This document shows positions 36,701-48,559 of a DNA stretch of 64,000 nucleotides, in pieces; the stretch's first letter is position 1, and the number at the start of each line of letters is the position of its first letter. The stretch comes from Chelonoidis abingdonii (Eukaryota; Chordata; Testudines; Testudinidae). The notes below the pieces were generated by a model. The model did not search any database, was not told where the DNA came from, and saw nothing but the letters and a program-made list of their open reading frames with translations. The stretch covers positions 123,120,277-123,184,276 of the forward strand of contig NC_133771.1 of assembly GCF_003597395.2 (NCBI RefSeq), read 5' to 3'. Made by a program: the position numbers and the translations under genes.

Positions 36701-37929
36701 CGGCCACTTACATTTTATTCATGAATCCTTTATACTTTATTCCATCTGTGCTCTTCAGCATTTCCACAGATTTGGTAGCCCTCAAAGACAATGCTAATAG
36801 ATCATAAATTATGCTCAAGGGAAGTACTGGGGTGGAATAAACAGTGGTTCTGTACAGGCGGAGTTGTTCCAAGATTCATCAGGGATGGAAGTCCTTGGAG
36901 GAAAATACAAACATAATTACACAAAATTGTACTGCTAAAATTTCCAATTGCATAAATCAGTGATATCTGTCTCTGTACTGTAGATCACACAGATTTATAG
37001 GCCATTTAGGATGGATTCTGCCTAGTATCAGCCATGTAACATCAGCAACTTCAGTATCACTTGGCATCAGCAAAAAATATAAGAGGGGTATGTGTTATTT
37101 CTACAGTCAAGTAGAAATCATGTTGTGTTTTCAAAGTAGATGTCATCTCAAGAAAAATTATGCTTAGGAAGGAGTTTTCATGTAAATAATTTTCTGCTGG
37201 GCAATCTATCAGTTGTTCAGATTTTATATGTAACTCAAAGGCTTCTAATATCAGCTATGATGTTGGAGGGAGAGGGGGAACAAATAAGAAGGCACCTAAA
37301 ACTCTCTCAGATAACAGAACTTTAATAACTCCAGATTTTCTTAGCTTTCCTCTGCCTGCATTTAAATAAACTATGCACCCCCGCACAGAGTCTAACAGTA
37401 ACCTCTGTGAACCTTGATCCAGATCACGTGACTGCAATCAGGAAATAAACTCCATTGTCTTCCTAGCACTCCTGTTTGTCACCTCTTCTTACACAGTGTG
37501 CTTTTTACCCTGTTTCCTATGGGAGCAAAGCCACCACACTATGTGTGACGCTAGGAAGATTCATGTCTGTACCAAATTCTGATCTGATACACTGATGCCT
37601 CTGTGCCGAAGTCAGTGAGGCTGCTCAAGTGTAGTCCTTGCTTTCCACAGAAATGCACAGTAGTGCACAAAAGATAATATACCCCTATTTTGCTGAGCGC
37701 AGCATTCTGAAAGGTCACCTTGAGAGAGAAGCTGTTTTCCAAACAATGCACAGCCTATTTGATTACTATGGTATTTCTGAGCCGCTAGCTCATGATCATT
37801 TTGTCTAAAAGTTGCATAATTTGTGACACCATTTGTAGTGCAAGGGTCTTGTGGAAGAGACCAAAACCCCCATTTCCTATTCTGCTGTCATTCTGATTTA
37901 ACAATCAGACAAGGAACTTTAATGTTTAT
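33701..37929. other. No recognised gene or repeat
   Basis: A long non-coding stretch. I found no TE core, exon signature or inverted repeat strong enough to list. Confidence 0.4.
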
Positions 37930-39340
37930 GTAACCCTTCTGCCCCTCTGAGTTGGCAGCAACAAGGGCCAGGTTCAGTATCCAGGGGTTCCGTTTCAATA
38001 ACACCAGGCATAACCGGCTCGAGCCCCCACCCAGTGACCTGGGANNNNNNNNNNNNNNNNNNNNNNNNNNNNNNNNNNNNNNNNNNNNNNNNNNNNNNNN
38101 NNNNNNNNNNNNNNNNNNNNNNNNNNNNNNNNNNNNNNNNNNNNNNNNNNNNNNNNNNNNNNNNNNNNNNNNNNNNNNNNNNNNNNNNNNNNNNNNNNNN
38201 NNNNNNNNNNNNNNNNNNNNNNNNNNNNNNNNNNNNNNNNNNNNNNNNNNNNNNNNNNNNNNNNNNNNNNNNNNNNNNNNNNNNNNNNNNNNNNNNNNNN
38301 NNNNNNNNNNNNNNNNNNNNNNNNNNNNNNNNNNNNNNNNNNNNNNNNNNNNNNNNNNNNNNNNNNNNNNNNNNNNNNNNNNNNNNNNNNNNNNNNNNNN
38401 NNNNNNNNNNNNNNNNNNNNNNNNNNNNNNNNNNNNNNNNNNNNNNNNNNNNNNNNNNNNNNNNNNNNNNNNNNNNNNNNNNNNNNNNNNNNNNNNNNNN
38501 NNNNNNNNNNNNNNNNNNNNNNNNNNNNNNNNNNNNNNNNNNNNNNNNNNNNNNNNNNNNNNNNNNNNNNNNNNNNNNNNNNNNNNNNNNNNNNNNNNNN
38601 NNNNNNNNNNNNNNNNNNNNNNNNNNNNNNNNNNNNNNNNNNNNNNNNNNNNNNNNNNNNNNNNNNNNNNNNNNNNNNNNNNNNNNNNNNNNNNNNNNNN
38701 NNNNNNNNNNNNNNNNNNNNNNNNNNNNNNNNNNNNNNNNNNNNNNNNNNNNNNNNNNNNNNNNNNNNNNNNNNNNNNNNNNNNNNNNNNNNNNNNNNNN
38801 NNNNNNNNNNNNNNNNNNNNNNNNNNNNNNNNNNNNNNNNNNNNNNNNNNNNNNNNNNNNNNNNNNNNNNNNNNNNNNNNNNNNNNNNNNNNNNNNNNNN
38901 NNNNNNNNNNNNNNNNNNNNNNNNNNNNNNNGAGAGGAGGGGGTGGAACTGGTGCTTCTGGCTGCACAAGGCGAATACACCACCAGGCACAAATACTTGT
39001 CCCCAACCTCTCTCAATTCACTGGGTTTTGGAACCCATGTCCCTTGTCTAGCAAGTGTCATTTAATTTATATTGAGACATTTCTGTTACCAAGCAGTCCC
39101 GTAGTTCCTCATTCACACAATCGGGTGGTATCACCTTATCTATCCCAACAATGAAGAAATTGGGGATCCCAAAAATGTCAAAATAACCATTCCCAGGCTC
39201 CTTGCTGGCTCCTTGCTGGGCGTGCCTATGCAAATATTTGAGACCTCACATTCCGGACATTCTTTCCACACTTCCCATAATTCACGACCAGATGTCAGGG
39301 CACAGCTCATCCTGACTCTGCTTACATTTAGAACTAAATA
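37930..39340. repeat. Probable repeat straddling the assembly gap
   Basis: The flanks ('gcagcaacaagggccaggtt' and 'tccgtttcaataacacc' on the left; 'cttgtccccaacctctctca' on the right) look like pieces of a turtle LTR-type retroelement from memory, and gaps commonly fall in such sequence. The middle is unknown. Direction and class cannot be settled. Confidence 0.3.
38045..38931. other. Assembly gap (887 N)
   Basis: An unbroken run of N. Any long open frame crossing it is an artefact of translating N. Confidence 0.99.
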
Positions 39341-42300
39341 TGAAATATTAAGCAACATATACCACATGGATATTTGAATAAAGACGTGGCAGCCTTAAAC
39401 TAAAATGCAATCATAATGTCGCAATATTTTGTGCCATATAGTACTGTGGGGTGAAGCACTGTAGGTTCTTGCCAATAGGTTGTTTACAAAATTGAAGTTC
39501 CCATTTTATTTCTTCTACATGTGAAGGTGTCGGTGTTTACTGGCTGACTATGGGCAAAATGGGAAGCAATAAGGATGGTATTTTTGTTCTGTGTTCATAT
39601 AGCACTTAGCACAATGGCGTCTCGGTCCATGACTAGGCCTCCTGAGTGCTACCGTAATATAAATACTAATCATAATGGCCTGTAATGGTGAGACTTGCTT
39701 GCAGATGGATTATGTATTGTTAGGAAAAGGTCAAACCACACAACTTGAGCTCATTGGTTCATTCAGTAACACATAAACTGAGCCAACTCCCACAAATGGT
39801 TCACTCTAGTAACTGATACAACATCAGCATACCTTCCCTTTTCTTAAGGGAAAATAAACCAAACTGTTTCTTGTGCAGCTTCAGGGTGTATTAACAATAC
39901 AACTGTCAAATTATTAATAACTAGCAATAAATGTCCTGGTCCTACAATAAACTTTTAATGGTTTCTGTGCTTCTGACATTTCTCCAACAACTTCTTTAGG
40001 CTTCTGGCAGACCTGTTCTCTGCTGAACTACCTCTCAGTTCCGGTCATGATGATCAACTTGGCCAAGTAGCTCTCAGTTCTCTCATAAACAGCCATGATC
40101 TATTCAGTACTAGTGTGAGTGTCAAGAAGATACTGGATAGCTCAAAGCTGTTACCTCAATCTCCTTTTTGAGATTGTGAGGACATGACTAATTTTCCCCT
40201 TTGGTACTTGACCAAGCATACGCTGACATTTATATTATAGATCTCGGAGAAGTTTCTTCAGCCACTTTGGCTCTCTGGTTGCCTGAGCTCTTTCTTTACT
40301 CTGACTCTATCCAGTCTGGATAATGGGTTCTTTCTTTGTTGTTTTCCTTCACATATTCCCCCTCCTGGCTTTTCAATGCCATTTTTAATAGAATGCAAAG
40401 AGTTTCAGCCAGGTATTAAGAGGCTTATGATCTAGCTTGCAACTTCCAGTTCATATATAGATCAGCTAGAACCCATCCATTTTATAACAACCCCAAGGGG
40501 TAGTAAACGGTAAGTAGGAGGAGGAAAACATTTCACCTGAGCCATTTAAAATTACACTAGTACTACAGAATACTCTGTATGAAACAGACACATATTGATA
40601 GGAGAACAGACCAGTGAACTTAATGTCTTCTCTTTACTGTCAGCATTTTTAAGAATCTCTCTATTATTTGCACTTTTCTTTGCTAGTGAGAACTTGAAAA
40701 GAAATTAAGAATGATGCCACAGGCTTTAGCAAGGTAATCAAAAAAAATAATACCAAGTTGCAGATCTTTGCCTGTGATCAGCTCATTGAATTGTCCCATC
40801 TCAGACAAATGAAGTAGAGTAACTTGTCTCTTTCAGGTTCACTCAGGGAAATAAGAGAAAATTACTGGGGTGTCCCACCTCTACAGTTGCAACAAAGCAG
40901 CTTCCATCTTCAACCATGACTTATGAAGCAACTTCACTGTTTCTTTTGCTCGTTTGCATGCATATTGCTAATAAAACTCTCCTAGTGATGCACTAGGACC
41001 TCAATATTTTTGCTCATCTTTGACCATCCCAGTGCATGACTCTTCTGGCCCTTCAAGTCTTTTCAATCACTAAATGTCCCTTGTGTGCAAACTGTGACAT
41101 TTCAGGTGTTATTGAAGCAGGTATCAGTTTTCTGGCTTTGGAGTAGCACAGCTTTGATGACCAAAAGTTGACTGAAAATGAATATATGGATTACCCAGTT
41201 GGTTTATTCTTGTCACAATTCACTAAATACTGTTATTAATCCATCTAGAGTTCTGTCTGCTGGCATTTTTATTTGAGTATTGTTCTCTGTCTGCACTCTG
41301 AAATGGGTAAGAATGATGTAATATGATCTTTTAGAATGTCTGTACAGTCTGTCTGTGATGAAAAGTGCACCTGCTTCTATGAATTGTTTGCAAACTGAAT
41401 ATTTAAGTATAAGGCCAGTCTTCTTACCGCCTATATTTGAAGTTCTGGTAGTGTTTCACTCAGATATTTCAATATATGGTAGGCCATTAGCAACCCATGT
41501 CACATCTTGCTAATTATTTCATCATAAGATGTCTGGAATTTTTTCCAGACAGATTCCTGATTTTGGTGCAATCTCTTTCTAGAGATGTCAGAAGAGGTCC
41601 ACATTAAGGGGCTACTGAAATAAAATTGATTAAGTGTCTCTCAGTGCATCCAGTTACTTTGTGTTTAATGGACATAACAAAATGCTTGTATTTGTCCTTT
41701 TGTTAGACCTGTCTGGGTTTCTCCCCCTCCATTTTTCACTCTGAAATTCTTCTTATTGACATTGTTCTGGCAGTCAAACTGGATTTGGGTGCTTATGGAT
41801 TTTTCCTGATTTGTTAAATAAAGCTTAGAAATATCTAGAATGTCAAGTCTTTTGCTGATGCTCTTAGTGGAGGACTCAGATGTCTGCTAGGAATTTTCTC
41901 AGATCTAAATCAAAGGGGTGAGGGTGGGGACTCTTTAACAAAGGCTTCCTTTCCTCCAAGTATTAACACAAACAAAATTGACTAAAAATATCTTCCCCTC
42001 TGAATTTCTCATGTTTAAGTCTCTTGCACAGAACTCCACAGAGGTAATATGTAAGCAAATTGTGAGGAGTACTTCTTCTGGGGAGCTGGTCAGACTTTTA
42101 GGTTGGCCGGCTCACATCCACTACACCAGGCCGTCAAAAATTAATAGCGTTCCAATTCAGGTACCAGTTATTGAGGACTTTAAGGGCAGTTGTATGAACC
42201 ACAACTAGGTGAGCATAGAGTTGCCTTTTATTTACCTCTGGGATGACTGGGGTTCAGAACCCTGTTGTCTGTAGAGTAAACATCCTTACCACCCTAAAAA

Positions 42301-42662
42301 GTTCCATCTTAAAAATAACTTTAAAAAATACAAAACTTGCAAAAAGCTGCAACTGAAACCATAGGAAAGCACCAGTCATACATTCCCTCAGCCATGGCCA
42401 CAGATGTTCTATTTTGTAGACTGATGCTTATAACTTCCCATTTGTATTTTCATACTCAGCAACTCAACTTTGAAAAGTATTTTTTGACACACAAAATCTG
42501 GGAGAAAGGTTAGACTTTAATTCGATCAGAATAAAAGGTCTTTTCTCACAAAACTGATGTTAGGAGTTCAGTTTTTATATGTAGCCCTATGTACCTCACA
42601 AAACAAATATATGGTTTTGTAGATTTGCTAGAAAGTTATTAATTAATAAAGGCTAAACTCAG
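39341..42662. other. Mostly unrecognised; one short repeat at 39590-39680
   Basis: The segment at 39590-39680 ('catatagcacttagcacaat' to 'aatactaatcataatgg') is the same repeat as 30660-30750. The rest, notably 39.9-41.9 kb, has no features I can name. It may hold an old decayed element, but no frame or terminus supports that. Confidence 0.4.
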
Positions 42663-42716
42663 GGTGAAATCCTGGCCCTATTGAAATCAATTTCTGAAGC
42701 CAGGATTTCACCCATT
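42663..42716. mobile_element. Short palindromic MITE-like repeat (54 bp)
   Basis: 'gggtgaaatcctggc' (about 42663) and 'gccaggatttcaccc' (ending about 42714) are perfect 15-bp inverted repeats around a 'ttgaaatcaatt' centre. It is a minimal foldback element. Confidence 0.6.
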
Positions 42717-43366
42717 ATGTAGAATGCAATTTCTAAAAATCTAAACCATACAGAACATTGAATATACTCATTCATTAGATGGGAAACTTCACTGGTATAC
42801 TATGTATACTTTCTTGATTTGGGTTTTCAGCAAATTGAAACCAAATCATGAGTTTATATGAAAGAATCAGCGATATTGCATTAAACATGGAGTAAGAAAT
42901 CTTAATGACAGCCATAGGCTCTGTATACATCCCAGTAGATTAATGTACTACTGAATCTGTGCCCCAAAGTTTTTAGATCAATGTCTGTTTTTTTGCTGGG
43001 CTTATTTCCCCCCCTGCTTCAAGCTGACATAGGCAAGGGTAAGTACAGTTCATCATTTTTAAGGCATGAGAATTGGCTTTGACTAATTGGAAGATTTGCC
43101 CATTATTTAAATGAAACCTGTTTGCAGTTTCATCATCTGTGTGGAATCTGGAAAGGCATCAGACTATCCCATCAATTTAGTTAGAGAAGAATAAATGAAT
43201 AAATAGGCTGACAGTTTTCTCCCCTGAGACATTCACTGTCACTACATTGTTGCTCCATTATTAATTACGTATGTAAAAATAATTCACTCTACTCCATGCT
43301 TTTAGTGATTTGATCAGGTGCCTTTTTGTTTACCTTTCTGTGTGCATTTAAATTTCTTTGTGTCAG
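42717..43366. other. No recognised repeat
   Basis: Non-coding sequence leading into the candidate splice acceptor at 43366. Its last ~60 bases are pyrimidine-rich. Confidence 0.4.
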
Positions 43367-43474
43367 CCAGTCATGCACAATGGTGCACTTGCTGTGAGGA
43401 ATGAAGAAGAAAACTGGAATCCAGACATCAAGGAGTTACAACCTGGGTTTTTGAATGCCTCCTGTAGTAGTAAG
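43367..43474 (+). CDS. Candidate internal exon, 36 codons (unproven)
   Basis: A 108-bp segment is bounded by 'tttctttgtgtcag' (acceptor, preceded by the pyrimidine-rich 'cctttttgtttacctttctg') and by AAG|gttagt (donor). It is exactly 36 codons and open in one frame, with both boundaries at phase 0. The other two plus-strand frames contain stops. The peptide includes MHNGALAVRNEEENW and 'DIKELQPGFLN'. I do not recognise it as part of a known protein, and no neighbouring exon was found. It lies outside recognised repeats. It could be a cassette exon of a large gene whose introns cover this window, or a chance AG...GT pair around a short open stretch. Confidence 0.25.
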
Positions 43475-43788
43475 GTTAGTTCTTATATATCTTGTATGAA
43501 AGACTAATTTTAAATCCCTGCACTGTTTCTCAGGTTGGGATTTAAACATGTATTGCAAGCAGTTTGTGTGCAAGATTGAGATGCAATATGCTAGCAGGTG
43601 TCACGGACAAGTCAAGAAGTAGTTCTGACTATTAATGCCCACAAAATTCCTGTTGAAAAGAGAGAGGATAGAGTGATAATGCCTTTCTTTCCAATGAGCG
43701 TTTTTCTAGGTGTTAGGTTCAGATACAAAACACTTGAAGTGTTCGATACGCAGTTCAGAGAGTGAGGAAAGAAGTTAAGAACTCACTT

Positions 43789-43915
43789 AGGGCCTGACCC
43801 TGTTAAGGGCTGAGTTACTGGTGTTGGGGTATTGGTTCTAAGCTCATTGGGAGCTGATAGCATTCCGCATCTTGAGGAAGGTGCTCAGTCCATAGCAGGA
43901 TCGGACCCTTAAATG
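43789..43915. mobile_element. MITE-like palindromic repeat
   Basis: 'agggcctgaccctgtta' at the left and the reverse complement of 'tagcaggatcggaccctta' at the right are inverted ends. The interior has 'ctcattgggagctgatagca' and 'cttgaggaaggtgctcag'. It is the same broad family type as the element at 3230. Confidence 0.5.
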
Positions 43916-44685
43916 CCGCAATAAACGTTCAGGAGAAGCAGATCAGAGGGCTGCGTGGGAAAACAGAAGCGAGCCCTGTGGCGGAGGTCCAATCTTTGAT
44001 CCCTCCATCTCCTTCCCTCTTCTCTTTCTTGATTATCCTGTTTCCTTTTAATCTTCCCTTTTTCACATAATTTCTCGTCTTTTTTCAAATGAAACCATTA
44101 CTTGGGGGGGTTGTTTTATTTTTTTTATTTTAAGTCTCAGCTCCTGTGCAATTTCAGACTTTCACCCAGCTCTAATCTGTGAGCACTGAAAGGACCAGAT
44201 AAGGCCAACTAGGTCTAACACCCTAGAAGAAGTTAGCCATTGCACCTCTGTTGAATATTTTCCAACAGATACCATCTAGAGTTATGTTTTAGAAAATCAC
44301 TCCAAAATAATCACAGTTCTGTTTTTTTCACTCTGAGGCTTACAAACCTTGCTGAGTGGCTTGCTGTCCCCACTCCCTTACCTTGATTAATACTGCCAAA
44401 AACTACAGAAAATGAGGAATTCAGAGCTGCACAGGTCAGACTTCCATCTCAAAGGGGGGTTGTATTTTTAATCATAAACCTGTGTGACCCAGAAGCCACA
44501 TCACTGAGTGTTAAAGGTAAGTCACTTTCTTGCAAACCCTTCCTGCATAACTGACATTTTCTGAGGAGTTCAGACACAGCACTATCCAACCTCCCCCAAA
44601 CTTCTACCCATAAAACCTCACAAGAATGGCACAGGTTATCTTTTCCTTACAGTCCTTTCCTGAATTCTAAAGAAGACTGGTATGT
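43916..44685. other. Mostly unrecognised; possible CR1 tail at 44190-44300
   Basis: 'aaggaccagataaggccaac' and 'gataccatctagagttatg' loosely resemble an old reversed CR1 3' UTR and might be the beginning of the CR1 that continues at 44690. The match is too weak to assert. Confidence 0.3.
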
Positions 44686-45137
44686 TTCAAAGCACTCTTC
44701 CAGACAAAGAAAGACCTGGGTGTGAAGGACATAGGCAAAAGAACTTGGTGTTCCCACTGGGCCTCTTGTGTAACACTGTACTTTTCAGTATTCCATATAT
44801 TATCTTATCTCTGCATAAAGAAATTTTACCTAAATTCCTTGAGGAAACCTTTTCCATACAGCCCATAGCTCTAATGTGTACCCCCTGCTCCCGTATTTGA
44901 CACACGCTTAAATTGTCTTGTATTCTTTCCATTCCCTTCAGAATTCTGTGTACCACAATGAGATCATCTCTTAGTCTCTTTTTTCTAAAGAACACAGGTC
45001 TAATCCTTTAACTTTTTGGTATAACTAAGTTCCCTTAGTCCCTGAATTATTCAGGTTGCCCTTTGTTGTACCTCCTCCATCCCTAGGATTTCCTTTTAAT
45101 AATAAGGTGATCATAATTATATAATTATATAAAAATA

Positions 45138-46490
45138 TAGTGCCCCTCTATAAAAAGAGAAATAAAAACAACCCAGGAAACTACAGACCAGTTAGTTTAG
45201 CTTCTGTGCCAGGGAAGATAATGGAGAAAGTAATTAAAGAAATCATCTGCAAACATTTGGAAGTCTGGTAAGTGATAGGAATAGCCAGCATGGATTTGTA
45301 AAGAACAAATCATGTCAAACCAATCTGATAGCTTTCTTTGTAGTGATAACGAGCCTTGTGATAAGGGAAGCAGTGATGTGGTATACCTGACTTTAGTAAG
45401 GCATTTGATACAGTCTCGCATGATATCCTTATCAATAAACTAGGCAAATACAATTTAGATGGGGTTACTATAAGTGGGGTGCATAACTGGCTCCGAACCT
45501 ACTCAGAGAGTAGTTATTAATGGCTTCCAATCCTGCTGGAAAGTATAAAAGTGGGTTCCGCAGGTGTTTTGCCGGCTCCTGATTTTTGATTTAGAGTCGT
45601 TGCATAGAAAGTACGCTTATTAAGTTGTGGACGATACCAAACGGAGGGATAGCAACTGCTTTGGAGGACAGGGTCAAAATTCAAAATGATCTGACGAATT
45701 GGAGAAATGGTCTGAGGTAAACCGGATGAAGTCAATAAAGACAAATGCAAAGTGCTCCACTTAGGAAGGAACAATCAGTTTCACCCATACAGAATGGGAA
45801 GAGACAGTCTAGAAGGAGTATGGCAGAAGAGATCTAGGGGTCATAGGGACCACAAGCTAAATATGAGTCAACAGTGTGATACTGTTGCAAAAAAAGCAAA
45901 CAATTCTGGGATGCATTAACAGGTGTGTTGTAAACAAGACCAGAGGTCATTCTCTTCTACTCTGCGCTGGTTAGGCCTCAACTGGATATAGTGTCCAATT
46001 CTGGCACTGCATTTCAAGAAAGATGTGGAGAAATTGGAGAGGGTCCAGAGAAGCACAAAATGATTAAAGTCTTGAGAATATGACCTATGAAGGAAGGCTG
46101 AAAAACTGAGTTTGTTTAGTTTGGAAAAGAGAAGACTGAGAGGGACATGATAGCAGTTTTCAGTATCTAAAAGGGTGTCATCAGGAGGAGGGAGAAAACT
46201 TGTTCACCTTAGCCTCTAATGATAGAACAGAAGCAATGGCTTAAACTGCAGCAAGGAGATTTAGGTTGGACATTAGGAAAAAGTTCCTAACTGTCAGAGT
46301 AGGTTAACACTGGAATAAATTGCCTAGGGAGGTTGTGGAATCTCCATCTCTGGAGATATTTAAGAGTAGGTTAGATAAATGTCTATCAGGGATGGTCTAG
46401 ACAGTATTTGGTCCTGCCAGGAGGGCAAGGGACTGGACTCGATGACCTCTCGAGGTCCATTCCAGTCCTAGAGTCTATGAATCTATGATT
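45138..46490 (+). mobile_element. Younger CR1 LINE nested in an older CR1
   Basis: This 5'-truncated copy starts within the RT ('tagtgcccctctataaaaag') and runs through 'gactttagtaaggcatttga' (motif A region, now frameshifted), 'gtccacttaggaagga'-type text and 'gaagactgagagggacatga' to the CR1 end 'tctatgaatctatgatt'. Many single-base deletions break the frame, for example around 45355-45400. Confidence 0.88.
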
Positions 46491-46580
46491 GAGGATGGTG
46501 TTCCAAATAGGATCTCATCAATTCTAGAGGATAATTTCCTGACTCAAACCTAATATTTCTATTTCTAGAGCTGACCGTAA

Positions 46581-46600
46581 GTGTGTGTGTGTGTGTGTGT
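46581..46600. repeat. (GT)10 microsatellite
   Basis: Ten uninterrupted GT units, followed by a short imperfect extension ('atgcgtgcacgcatg', itself an inverted repeat). Confidence 0.95.
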
Positions 46601-47638
46601 ATGCGTGCACGCATGTTGTCTTTAATAATTCAGTTTTGTATTTCAGATCTCTGATCACTGTAACCTAGAGGACTTTTTCTTGACCCAAATGCTTCTATAT
46701 GACATGATCTTTTAGTGCCTATTCTTCTATTTTGTTCTATGCCTCATTACTTTACACTCATCTAGATCATTCATCTGTTCATTCATTTAAGTCAGCTTCT
46801 TTCTATTGGCTGTGCTCCCTACTTCTGAATTATCTGAAAATATTATTGCTTACAGCATTCTTCTCCTCTTCCATGTCTTGGATATATATAGTACAATAAA
46901 AAGAACAAATCTGGACCCAATTCTCATCCATTTGATATTGAACTTGTAACCTCAGTCCACACGAAAAGAATTACCACCTCCCTCTGTATCCTATATCTAA
47001 AGCACTTCTTAATCCACTCAAGCATTTCACCCCAGATACCATGCTGCTGACCCTGTAGATTAGTCTTTTTGTGTTTCTTGCTGTAGCAAAAGTATCACAA
47101 AGCCTGGATAAATTATATCCACAGCATCCTCTTGCCAGCTCTTTGTGCTATTTCCTAAAAATAAAAATTCTATCAGATTAGTTAGACAGGATCATCTCTT
47201 TGTTAATCCATGTGCATTCCAATTGATTAAATAATATATCTGTAAGTGTCCCTCAATCCTACCTCTGATGAGCCTTAACAGCATTTTCTCCATCAATTCT
47301 AGCCGTATTGTTGTCCCCCTCTCTCTGCCACCTCTGACATGGAAAAGCAGTGGTTCAGTACTAAGAGACCTGTGGTACATTAATATATCTGCTCAAAACT
47401 ACACAGCATGAGGATTTCAGAGATGCTTAGCTCACTCCTGGACCTTAGACACCAATAGTACTCAATGTGCAAATAAATCAGGAGAGATTTAGTATAAAAG
47501 AACTCAGCCTTTATAAAATTTCAACTCATAAATCAGGAGTTCACATAGGAACATCACACAAACACCCAACCTAAGGTTTGTGTCTCATAAACCCATAGAA
47601 GAAACACTGCCCCACTCCTTACAGATTATACACATTTT

Positions 47639-48551
47639 CAGGAGCAGATTTACCATAAAACAAACCATGCAGTGGCACAGAGCCTTCAACAACAGGGGGG
47701 GCCCCAAAATGCATGACGACTATCTGACAACCTGCCCCTAAGTCCCAGCCGGCAGCGCAGCAGGGCTCAGGTAGGCAGGCTGCCTGCATTCCATGGCTGG
47801 TGGCCCCACACAACTCCCGGAAGTGGCCAGCTGCTGGCACGTCTCTGCGTGCCCCAGCAGTGGGGGAGGCAGCTCCACACACTGCCTCTGCCCTAGGCAG
47901 CACATGGAGATCTGCTGCCCTCCTCCCCACAAGGGGCATGCAGAGACATGCCAGCAGCAGGGCTAAGGCAGCTCCCTGCACACTCTGCCTCCCTCCCTCC
48001 GTACTGCTTCGCTTCCAGAAGTGTCTGGCATGTCCCTGCCCCTTGGCAGGGGGGTGTCTTGGCATGCTGCCCCCACCCCGAGCACCAGCTCCACAGCTAC
48101 CATTGGCAGGAAACTGTGGCCAATGGGAGCTTCTGGGGTGACACCTGTGGGCAGATGGGTACAGAGATCCCCTAGCCCCCCCGCCTAGAAGCCGCTGCCA
48201 GAGGTGGGGGTGTGCCGGTCACTTTGGGAGCCGGGCCATCCAAGGTAAGCATGGCCCCCCTGCTCCCCTACTGCCCCCCAACCCTCTGCCTCAGCCCAGA
48301 GCCTGCAACCTGCACCCAAACTTCCTCCCAGAGCCCACCCCCCACCTGAACCCCCTGCCCCAATCTAGGTACCTCACTTTATTTTCATTTACTTCCCATT
48401 ACTTATAATGTAGGAGGAGGAGGAAGAAGAAAAAAAAGAACGAAAAATGGGGCAGAGATAAGAGATAATGTTTTTTTTCTTGGCTGGGTCCTCGGGGGGG
48501 AGCGAAAATGAAGCTGCACACACGGCCCCACTAAGTCTAAATTTGTCACTG
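47639..48551. mobile_element. GC-rich non-autonomous hAT element (913 bp)
   Basis: Flanking 8-bp repeats are cacatttt (47631-47638) and catatttt (48552-48559), one mismatch. Ends are CAGGAGCAGATTTAC and, on the reverse strand, CAGTGACAAATTTAG. The interior is unusually GC-rich (47700-48360), with CpG-containing stretches and long apparent frames on both strands. No transposase motif is visible, so those frames are compositional. Confidence 0.85.
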
Positions 48552-48559
48552 CATATTTT

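Larger units (their letters stand above)
44690..47340 (-). mobile_element. Old CR1 LINE interrupted by a younger CR1
   Basis: The minus-strand copy occupies 44690-45120 and resumes at about 46495-47340. The first part keeps an ORF2 C-terminal frame (44687-44995) with KKRLRDDLIVVHRILKGMER. The second part keeps reversed ORF2 landmarks such as 'tctttgttaatccatgtgca', 'caaaagtatcacaaagcctg' and 'aaatctggacccaattctca'. A plus-strand CR1 (45138-46490) sits between. Both parts are heavily mutated, making this the older copy. Confidence 0.75.

Noticed and set aside
37888..39154. Five open frames of 331-400 codons
   Set aside because: They cross the N gap; N codons cannot produce stops, so the length is an artefact.
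39900..41900. Decayed transposon coding region
   Set aside because: Text felt repeat-like, but no frame, terminus or second copy in the window supports it.
47619..48175. Overlapping frames of 64-148 codons on both strands
   Set aside because: They lie in a GC-rich non-autonomous hAT element; low stop density is from composition and there is no transposase motif.
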